The position numbers and the translations under genes were made by a program. Shown one piece after another: positions 16,034 through 23,175 of a stretch of 39,351 nucleotides of DNA (positions are counted from its first letter, which is position 1; the number at the start of each line of letters is the position of its first letter). Below the pieces are notes generated by a model that was given only the letters and a program-made list of their open reading frames with translations, did not search any database and was not told the DNA's origin. The DNA is from an uncultured bacterium (lineage in GTDB: Bacteria > Verrucomicrobiota > Kiritimatiellia > RFP12 > UBA3636). The DNA lies in NCBI GenBank assembly GCA_902793555.1, contig CADBEF010000009.1, positions 1-39,351 on the forward strand. The letters are read 5' to 3'.

Positions 16034-19000
16034 CCCGACCGACCGACATCGACCAGGAGGAACGCGCCGTCGGCGCCGCCTTCCGCGCCGCCCTGCCGCC
16101 GCCTCCCGGCACGACGGACCCCGCCGCGCTCGACGCCGCCTTCCTCGGCGCCCTCCGCGCCGCCCCCTCCGACCCGCCTCCTCCTCCCGACCTCGCCTCC
16201 CGCCTCGCCGGCATCGCCCGCCGCGCCCTCATCCGCGCCCGCCGCCGCGCCCTCCTGCGCCGCGCCGCCGCCCTCCTCCTCGCCGTCCTCCTTCTCGCCG
16301 GCTGCGCCGCCGCCGCCACGCGCCTCTGGCGCGAGCTGGACTTCTCCGACGCCGGCCGCGCCGACGGCACGCACGAATGGGTCGCCGGGAACAGGTGGGA
16401 GCTCGTCGAGGACCCCGCCGACGGCACCCGCGAATGGGTCGCCAGGAACGGGTGGAAGCTCGTGGGCGACTCCGCTGAAACCGCCGAACGCGAATGGCTC
16501 ACCTGGAACGGCGAGCCCTACGGCTCCAACACCGAAATCCGCGCCCGCCTCACCCTTGTCCCCTCGGAGAGCCCGGTCCGCGGCGCGCGCTTCATCCTTG
16601 CGCCCTCCAGCGAATCATCCGGCTGGTACGTCGACCCCGGCGTTGAAATCGTCCTCGAAACCAACCGCGTCGGCATCGCCGTCGGCCCCGGCGAATGGGA
16701 GGCGGGCGGCGGCTGGGCGCTCGTCGGACTCGAGACCGGCCCCGCCGGCCCCACCGAATGGTTCCCCCGCCGCCGCCCCGGCCCGAACCTCGACGTCCGC
16801 ATCGCCTTCTGCCGCGGCGAAGCCGCCGTCTGGCTCGACGGCGCCCGCGACCCAGCCCTCCACACCGACCGCATCTACGAGAGCTTCCTGCCCGGCAACT
16901 TCCGCGACCCCGGCTCCTTCCACGTCGTCGCCACCGGCGTCCGCATCTCCGGCCTCGCCATCCGCCCCGCCGATCCCGCCGAGATGCCGCCGCTGCCGCC
17001 CCGGACCGTCGCACTCGACGTCCTTGCCGCCGACCTCCCCGCCGCCGCGCTGGACGACCCCGCCTTCGATCCCCTCTACGGCGGGCGCGACCGCCCCGCC
17101 GGCTCCGGCCGCTTCCGGCCCGGGTCCTTCGCCGGCTTCCGCGGCTCCCGCGCCGACGCCCTCCTCGACGCCGCCACGAACGCCCCCGGCGCCCGCGTCG
17201 CGCGCTTCCCCCGCCGCGAAACGCCCGACGGCGTCCCCGTCCGCCTCGGCCCCTCCCCAGTCCGCGCCGCCGCCGCGCCGGACGCCGAGTGGCTCGAACT
17301 TGTCCCCCGCATCGAAGGCCGCGGCGCCCGCATCGAACTGGACGCCACCCTCCGCCCCGGACGCCGCCCCGGCGACGCCCCCGAAACCGCCCGCCTCGGC
17401 TTCCGCAGCGGCCAGACCTACGTCCTCGTCCGCCCCCGCCACCTCCCCGGCGACCCCGATTCCGCCCCCTCCCGCGCCCTCCTCGTCTTCCTCACCGCCC
17501 TCGCGCGCGGCGGCGGCCCCGACCCCGCCCCGCCGCCGCCGGTCCCGGCGGACCTCGCCACGGGAGGGCCGCCGTCCCCGGCGATTCCGCCGCAGCAATC
17601 CCGGCTTGTCAACGCGGTCCTCTTCCTGACCTGGCTCGAAACCGGCCCGGGCGAGGACCCCGTCGCGGCCGTTCCGCACCTTCGCGACTATTCCGCCTTT
17701 TCCCCCGACCCCGCCACCCGCGCGTTCGTCGCGGCCGCGACCAATCTCCACGCCTCGGATGCCGCAGTGCGCGTCGGAATCGGTTCGGACGCATGGTGGA
17801 ACGACACGTGGTGCCTGCCCGTCGTGCAAGGCGAAACCGTCGCCGCGCTTTGCAGCATCGACCTGTCGCCGCCGGACGCGGACGGCCTCAGCGACGTCCG
17901 CGTCGAAACGGCCTTCGCGGAGAAACGCGGGGAAATCGTCGACGGAGACCGCATTTCTGCCCGGTTCGAGACCCGCGCGCGACTCCGCTCCTTCGATGAC
18001 GAATCGCTCGTCCTCGGCCCGATCCCCGCCGGACACGTCTCGACCAACGCGAACGCCCGCGCGTGGCTCGTCGTCGCCTGGGACCACGCCGAGGAAGAAC
18101 CCCACGCGGAGGGCGCGGAGTCGGATTCCCGCACGGCCCCCGCCGCGCCGCAGCCGCGCGACCCGGCCGACGCGGTCCTCTTCCTGAAGTGGTTCGAGGC
18201 CGACGCGGGCGCGGATCCCGCCGCGGGCCTTCCGCACGTGGGCGAAGGGAAAGTCTCCGAAGCGCCGGACCCCGCCACGCGCGCGTTCCTGGTTTCCGGC
18301 ACGAACGACCTCGCGGGCGTCGTCGCGCGCGATTCCAGCATCATCGAAGCCGACTGGGGCCGACCCGCGTTTCAGAAGACCGTCCAGCAGTCCTGGCGCG
18401 CCCCCGCGTGCAAGACCGAATCCCTGCTCTGGAACGTCATCGTCTCCAATCCCGGCCCGGACGGCGACATCGTCTTCTGCCGCGTCGAAGCGACCCTCTC
18501 CGGCAACCCGGATCCCGCCCCGGACGCCGAATGCGTCCAAGTGCGCGTCAAAGCCCTCGCCCCGCTGCCCCGCGGCGACCGGCTCGTCCTCGGCCCGATC
18601 CCCGCCGGACACGTCTCGACCAACGCGAACGCCCGCGCGTGGCTCGTCGTCGCCTGGGACCACGCCGCGGAAGAACCCGGACTCACCGCGAGCATGGCGC
18701 TGGCCAAGTACGTCGTTCACGAGATGCAGGGCGCCGGCCTGGAACTGGAGCGCAAGGCCGGCTGGATTCGCACGCGGCGCGGCATCGTGCGCTTCGGCGA
18801 CAAGACCGATGCCGAAAAGGACGCCCTCATCGCGAAAGACCCGCGCTACGGCAACGTCGTCTGCCGCTGCGAGCAGATCACCGAGGCGGAGATCGTCGAG
18901 GCGATCCGCCGCCCGGTCGGCGCGCGGACGCTGGACGCCGTCAAGCGCCGCGTCCGCGCCGGGATGGGCCGGTGCCAGTCGGGCTTCTGCGGCCCGCAGG

Positions 19001-19086
19001 TCCTCGCCATCCTCGCCCGCGAGTTCGGCATCCCCGAAACCGAAGTCCGCAAGCGCGGCGTCGCCGCCTACATGCTGGCGCACTGA
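16030..19086 (+). CDS. One-pass membrane protein, putative anti-sigma partner, fused to a GlpA-type [2Fe-2S] tail
   Basis: 1018 residues from GTG 16030, preceded by AAAGGAG (16015-16021). Residues 1-75 are a cytoplasmic Ala/Pro/Arg-rich region. One membrane helix lies at about 77-97 (RAAALLLAVLLLAGCAAAA), followed by a long extracytoplasmic region. That region has short Trp repeats (about 111-161), a possible LamG/jelly-roll part, a Pro-rich stretch, and two related domains starting NAVLFLTWLE (about 528) and DAVLFLKWFE (about 714). The last ~135 residues are quite different: a PGLTASMALAKYVV segment, C945-R-C947 in VCRCEQITEAEI, and C982/C987 in GMGRCQSGFCGPQVLAILAR. That is the BFD-like [2Fe-2S] end of GlpA-type FAD oxidoreductases. 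The layout fits an anti-sigma factor; no known anti-sigma fold is recognised. The oxidoreductase tail is probably a remnant captured in frame. Confidence 0.75.
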   Translation: MTRPTDIDQEERAVGAAFRAALPPPPGTTDPAALDAAFLGALRAAPSDPPPPPDLASRLAGIARRALIRARRRALLRRAAALLLAVLLLAGCAAAATRLWRELDFSDAGRADGTHEWVAGNRWELVEDPADGTREWVARNGWKLVGDSAETAEREWLTWNGEPYGSNTEIRARLTLVPSESPVRGARFILAPSSESSGWYVDPGVEIVLETNRVGIAVGPGEWEAGGGWALVGLETGPAGPTEWFPRRRPGPNLDVRIAFCRGEAAVWLDGARDPALHTDRIYESFLPGNFRDPGSFHVVATGVRISGLAIRPADPAEMPPLPPRTVALDVLAADLPAAALDDPAFDPLYGGRDRPAGSGRFRPGSFAGFRGSRADALLDAATNAPGARVARFPRRETPDGVPVRLGPSPVRAAAAPDAEWLELVPRIEGRGARIELDATLRPGRRPGDAPETARLGFRSGQTYVLVRPRHLPGDPDSAPSRALLVFLTALARGGGPDPAPPPPVPADLATGGPPSPAIPPQQSRLVNAVLFLTWLETGPGEDPVAAVPHLRDYSAFSPDPATRAFVAAATNLHASDAAVRVGIGSDAWWNDTWCLPVVQGETVAALCSIDLSPPDADGLSDVRVETAFAEKRGEIVDGDRISARFETRARLRSFDDESLVLGPIPAGHVSTNANARAWLVVAWDHAEEEPHAEGAESDSRTAPAAPQPRDPADAVLFLKWFEADAGADPAAGLPHVGEGKVSEAPDPATRAFLVSGTNDLAGVVARDSSIIEADWGRPAFQKTVQQSWRAPACKTESLLWNVIVSNPGPDGDIVFCRVEATLSGNPDPAPDAECVQVRVKALAPLPRGDRLVLGPIPAGHVSTNANARAWLVVAWDHAAEEPGLTASMALAKYVVHEMQGAGLELERKAGWIRTRRGIVRFGDKTDAEKDALIAKDPRYGNVVCRCEQITEAEIVEAIRRPVGARTLDAVKRRVRAGMGRCQSGFCGPQVLAILAREFGIPETEVRKRGVAAYMLAH
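16361..16513 (+). repeat. Three tandem 57-60 bp repeats encoding a Trp-rich 19-20 residue unit
   Basis: GAATGG recurs at 16375, 16432 and 16492. The encoded units read approximately DGTHEWVAGNRWELVED, DGTREWVARNGWKLVGD and TAEREWLTWNGEPYG, so the E-W and W-x-L positions repeat. They lie just outside the membrane helix of the protein at 16030. Confidence 0.65.
18006..18102 (+). repeat. 97-bp direct repeat, copy 1
   Basis: Identical to 18582-18678 apart from one base (position 18092). It encodes LVLGPIPAGHVSTNANARA and the following WLVVAWDHAEEEP. It closes the first of two related domains in the protein at 16030. Confidence 0.9.
18582..18678 (+). repeat. 97-bp direct repeat, copy 2
   Basis: Second copy, 576 bp after the first. 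It closes the second related domain and ends exactly where the GlpA-type tail begins. The rest of the two domains has diverged far more than this element. Confidence 0.9.
18676..19086 (+). other. Captured C-terminal fragment of a GlpA-type FAD oxidoreductase
   Basis: The fragment starts at a PGLTAS motif, typical of a point well inside glycerol-3-phosphate dehydrogenase-like oxidoreductases, continues through LERKAGWIRTRRGI and DPRYGNVVCRCEQITE, and keeps all four cysteines of the BFD-like [2Fe-2S] site. The FAD-binding domain is absent. It is in frame with the upstream membrane protein and shares its stop. Confidence 0.8.
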
Positions 19087-19110
19087 GCGAGGGGGCGCGA
19101 GGGACGTTCG

Positions 19111-22100
19111 CTACTCGTCCGAGAGGAGGACCTCGATCCAGCGCTGGGGATGGCCGACGGCGGGTTCACCCGTGAAGGAGAGGCCGCCCTTGACGCGGGC
19201 GTCGCCGGTCGCGGCGGGGTCGTCGGCATTGTGGACGGCGAGGCCCAGGCAGACGACGGCGCCGGGCTCGACGGTGGCGGGGATGATGCGGGCGCGCGGC
19301 AGGAACACCTCGTAGACGCAGCCGTCGCTCGTGCGGGCGAAGACCGGCGTCATGTCCGGAATGCGGCAGTTGCCGTGCTCCTTGGTGTTGGCGGTGATCT
19401 GCCGGTCGGCCACGCGGTTCGCCCAGAGGATCGCGCACGTGCCGTCCGCCGACGGGAAGACCGCGTATTCGTAGTCGTCCTGCCCCGGGGCGTCCAGCTC
19501 GGTGCGTCGCGCGTCGCCGTATCCGTCGATGCCGATCTGCAGGCAGTCGTTCGCGTTGCGCTTCGCGCCCACGGCGAATTCCTCGTGCACGAACGTCGCG
19601 TCCCGCACCGCGACGCGGATGAAGAGCCCCTGGTCGTTCCACGCGAGCCGCGCCTCGCCGCCGTATCCCGCGGGCGTTTCGCCCCACGGCTTGAGCGGGA
19701 GAGCCGGATGATTCGTCCAGTCGACCTGCGCCGGGTCTTCGCCGTCGTAGGCGGTCCGGCGCGCGACGGTCGCGCCGAACGAGAGGTCGCGCCGGACGTC
19801 GGCGGTCTCCGCCGATTCGAAGGAGAGCGGCAGCTCGATCGTCCGCACGGCGTCCGGCGTGACGGACTCCGCGAGCGGAACGGCGCGCGTTGTCTCCGCG
19901 GACGCGGGGAGCGTCGCCGCCTCGCCGCACAGCCGTCCCGGGACCGGGCGGTCGAGGAGGTTGCGCGCGCGGACCTCCGCCGTGCGCGCGTCCTTGAGCG
20001 ACGCGCCGAGCGTCACGGACGCCGTTCCGCCCGAGACGATGCGCGCCTTGCGGAGCGCCGCGACGAACGCATCCGCGCCGCCCTCCTTCCCGCGCAGGAA
20101 GAGCGGGAAGGGCGAGACGTGGAACGAGAACGCGCCCTGTGCGGGGAAACGGCGCGGGTTGTTCATGAAGTCGACGACCTCGTCGAGCGCGCCCTGCATG
20201 TCGACCTCCGCGACGGGCGGCGCCTTGCGTCCGGCGTCGACCTCCGGGTCGCAGCCCCACACGGCCGCGACGGGGCGGCCGAAGCCGTCGTCGAAGACGT
20301 AGGCGCGGACGTTGGGCGCGAAGCGCGCGTCGGCGAGGAACCGCTTCGCGTGGCCGAGCCGGTGGCCGATCACGTTCGGCGCGAACTGCACGGCGCGCGG
20401 CGTGAGGCGGTCGTGCTCGAGGTCGAAGTTCTTGAACACGCCGGCGCAGGCGGAATGCACGTCGTGCCGGAGCGCGATGATCCAGCTGCGCGCGAACCAG
20501 GCGGCGGAGACCTTCTCGGTCCAGCCGATGTCGTAGGAGAGCGCGCCGCCGAGCCACGTCGCGGGCGTGGTGTACCAGCTCGCGGAGAGCGTCCCCCACT
20601 GCGGAATCTCGTAGGGGCCCCAGTGCATGCCCTCGGAGAGGTCGAGCGGCGCGTCCGCGTAGCCGAGGCGCGCGAGCATCGCCCGCGTCCGGGCGAGGTC
20701 GACGTCGAGGTCCGGCGCCTCGGGCCGGTTGCGGTAGCTGTGGGCGGAGAGGCGGTCGAAGCGCCACCCGAGCCCGTTCGCCGCCGCGAGGATGCCCTCG
20801 ATCTCGGCGATGCCCTTGTCGGGGTTGAGGTTCCAGGGGTCGTCGCCGGCGTAGGGCTTCTCGGGACAGACGCTCTTGATGCCCTCGCCGAACGCCTTGA
20901 GGATCATCGCATAGTTCCTGTAGGCGTTCGACACGACGCCGTCGGGGCTCCAGAATTCCGTCGGGTAGGTGCCGAAGAACTCCGAGCCGAACTGCCAGCG
21001 CTCGACGAACGGATACTCGCGCGCGAGGCGTGCGGCGCCGTCGCGCACCTTCCGCAGATACTTCTCCGTGGGCACGCCATCGGGACAGTCCGGGTCGAGC
21101 ACGGGGTCGGTGAAGAGCACGTCGGGCTTTGAGGCCTCGTCGCCCTGGTGCGGGCCGCGGAACGTGTGGAGGCGGTAGCACCAGTGCTTCACGCCGCTGG
21201 CGTCGGTGTAGCGCGAGGGGACGTGCACGGCGCAGACCGGGATGCCGTTCGACGCGTAGAGCTCGAACGCCTCGCGGCGGAGGTTGCCCGTCACGACGGA
21301 CTTCATCCCGAAGCCGGTCTTGCGCCACCGGTCGAGCAGGTGCCGCGTGTTCTCCGGGCGCGCGAGCGCGCCGTAGTCGTCGGAGCAGAGGAACCGGCGC
21401 GGGTGGTCGTTGTGCAGGAAGTCGCACACGGCGAAGCGGTCGAACTCGCGCGCGGAGGAGCCGTCGGCGAGCGCGTAGTCCGTCTGGACCGCGAAGAGGC
21501 CGAGCCCCAGCGACGCGCCGTCGAAGTCCGGGACGATCTCCGCGCGCCCGGACGCGTCCGCCTCGAACGGGAACTCGCCGTCGAAGCGCGTCTCGCCGAA
21601 GAAGTCGCGCACCCGGACGCGCGCCGTTCCCTTCGCGCCCGGCGCGGCCGAGACCGCGAGTCGCGCCTCGATCGGCGAGCCGGCCGCGACGAAGTCGTCG
21701 GAGGAGGACGTGAGCAGCTCCGCCTCGGCCGGCGGCGGCGCGAAGTCCGTCGCCTCCTCCCCCTTTTCGAACTGGACCGCGTCCACCCACACCGCGCCGC
21801 CGGGCGGCCCGGTGCGGGAGCTGGCGGAGAGGTGGATCACGACCGGCATCGACACCGGAACGTCCACCGCGAGGACGTAGCGCTTCCAGTCCTTCTCGGG
21901 GTAGACCCGCAGCGCGCCGCCCGGGATCTCCGCGAACGGCGAGCCCGTGGAGAAGTTCCCGATCCACGCCGAGAGACGGACGTCGCCCGGCTTGTCGCTC
22001 TTCGCGTAGAAGCTCAGCACGTGGCGCCCCGGATCGGCCGCGACGGGATGCAGCGCGATTCCGCCCGTCGTGTCGAGGTTGCGGTGGTCCGTGCCGTTCC

Positions 22101-23175
22101 TCTCCCACGCCAGGATCCGCAGCGACCGCGCGCCGTGCACGCGCTCGGACCCGTCGGCGATCCACACCGGCAGGTCCCAGCGCTCCGGGAAATACCCGGT
22201 TCCGATGTCGACCGACCGGTAGAGCCCCAGCAGGCCGCGCTCGAACGACGAGTTCACGAGCAGGTTGCGTGTGCCCGTCTGCGGCATCCCGAGATTCTCC
22301 GCGAGGCGAAAGTCCACGCCGCCGCGCTCGTCATCGCCGGCCTGCGCCTCCACGCCCCGGCGCAGGTCGAGGTAGATGCGGTAGCCGTGCCGCCGGCCCT
22401 CGACCTTGTCCGCGATCCGGAACTCGATGCCCCAGGCGAGGTTGAACCGGTTGGCCGAGTCGCCCGTCTCGCCCGGGCGCGTGGAGATCCGGAACTGCCG
22501 CGCCGCGTGCTCCCCGAAGAACTCGAACTCGAACTTCTCGTGGGGCTTGATCCGCCAGACGCCGTAGTCCTTGCCGGGCGCGTCCGGCAGGTCCTCGGCA
22601 CCGCCGTTCACGGTGAACCGCGCGCCCTCCTTCGCCCGCTCGTAGGGGATCGTCCACTTCGCGCCGTAGGTGTGGAAGGTGAACATGTCGTTGTCGGGCT
22701 CCGTCCAGGTCGCCTCGATCAGCACGAGGCCGTCCGGCAGCAGCTCGACGCGCTGGCGGTACGCGTTGTCCCAGGAGAAGTCCTCCAGACGGAACGGCCG
22801 CTCGTGGACGATCGCGTTCCCGTCGCGGAACATCCGGCCGCCGCCCTCGCGGAAGCGGTAGGTCGGATCCGTCCAGAGCTTCTTGCCGGTCGCCTTGGAC
22901 ACCGCGTCGCCGAAGTACTGCATCGTGAAGAGCGTCGTGCCGCCCTCCGTGAGCGCCAGCTTCGAATTGAGCTGGATGGAGAGGCGCTTCGACCCCGCCA
23001 CGATGTCGTTGCCGTCCCAGCGCGGCTCGATCGCCACCGCCTCCTCCGCCCCACGGTCCTCCGGCGCGGGCAGCCCGCGTTCCATCGGTTCGAGCGGCCG
23101 TGGCTCGCCGCCGAACGCCGTCGCAGCGGCGACGGCGAAGCACAGGCACGAAATCCGGTTTCGGGCGAATTTCAT
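19111..23175 (-). CDS. Large secreted glycosidase-like protein with C-terminal CBM9-like domain
   Basis: 1354 residues, last gene of the operon. Signal peptide MKFARNRISCLCFAVAAATA. Residues about 25-300 form an uncharacterised N-terminal domain. A jelly-roll carbohydrate-binding-like domain begins near 305 (LLVNSSFERGLLGLYRS). A clan-A TIM-barrel-like region spans about 620-930; candidate catalytic glutamates are Glu732 (QFGSEFFGTYP) and Glu848 (LDLSEGMHWGPYE). The final ~210 residues resemble CBM9/DOMON: GYGGEARLAWNDQGLFIRV, then CLQIGIDGYGD. ATG 23175 follows AAGGAG and overlaps the previous stop as ATGA. Its end is 24 bp from the convergent gene at 19086. No known GH family is assigned with confidence. 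Confidence 0.75.
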   Translation of the reverse strand: MKFARNRISCLCFAVAAATAFGGEPRPLEPMERGLPAPEDRGAEEAVAIEPRWDGNDIVAGSKRLSIQLNSKLALTEGGTTLFTMQYFGDAVSKATGKKLWTDPTYRFREGGGRMFRDGNAIVHERPFRLEDFSWDNAYRQRVELLPDGLVLIEATWTEPDNDMFTFHTYGAKWTIPYERAKEGARFTVNGGAEDLPDAPGKDYGVWRIKPHEKFEFEFFGEHAARQFRISTRPGETGDSANRFNLAWGIEFRIADKVEGRRHGYRIYLDLRRGVEAQAGDDERGGVDFRLAENLGMPQTGTRNLLVNSSFERGLLGLYRSVDIGTGYFPERWDLPVWIADGSERVHGARSLRILAWERNGTDHRNLDTTGGIALHPVAADPGRHVLSFYAKSDKPGDVRLSAWIGNFSTGSPFAEIPGGALRVYPEKDWKRYVLAVDVPVSMPVVIHLSASSRTGPPGGAVWVDAVQFEKGEEATDFAPPPAEAELLTSSSDDFVAAGSPIEARLAVSAAPGAKGTARVRVRDFFGETRFDGEFPFEADASGRAEIVPDFDGASLGLGLFAVQTDYALADGSSAREFDRFAVCDFLHNDHPRRFLCSDDYGALARPENTRHLLDRWRKTGFGMKSVVTGNLRREAFELYASNGIPVCAVHVPSRYTDASGVKHWCYRLHTFRGPHQGDEASKPDVLFTDPVLDPDCPDGVPTEKYLRKVRDGAARLAREYPFVERWQFGSEFFGTYPTEFWSPDGVVSNAYRNYAMILKAFGEGIKSVCPEKPYAGDDPWNLNPDKGIAEIEGILAAANGLGWRFDRLSAHSYRNRPEAPDLDVDLARTRAMLARLGYADAPLDLSEGMHWGPYEIPQWGTLSASWYTTPATWLGGALSYDIGWTEKVSAAWFARSWIIALRHDVHSACAGVFKNFDLEHDRLTPRAVQFAPNVIGHRLGHAKRFLADARFAPNVRAYVFDDGFGRPVAAVWGCDPEVDAGRKAPPVAEVDMQGALDEVVDFMNNPRRFPAQGAFSFHVSPFPLFLRGKEGGADAFVAALRKARIVSGGTASVTLGASLKDARTAEVRARNLLDRPVPGRLCGEAATLPASAETTRAVPLAESVTPDAVRTIELPLSFESAETADVRRDLSFGATVARRTAYDGEDPAQVDWTNHPALPLKPWGETPAGYGGEARLAWNDQGLFIRVAVRDATFVHEEFAVGAKRNANDCLQIGIDGYGDARRTELDAPGQDDYEYAVFPSADGTCAILWANRVADRQITANTKEHGNCRIPDMTPVFARTSDGCVYEVFLPRARIIPATVEPGAVVCLGLAVHNADDPAATGDARVKGGLSFTGEPAVGHPQRWIEVLLSDE

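Noticed and set aside
3426-19086. A linked glycerol-3-phosphate pathway based on GpsA-GDPD and the GlpA-type tail
   Set aside because: The GlpA part is only a [2Fe-2S] tail without its catalytic domain and is 13 kb away on the other strand, so the shared theme is probably chance.
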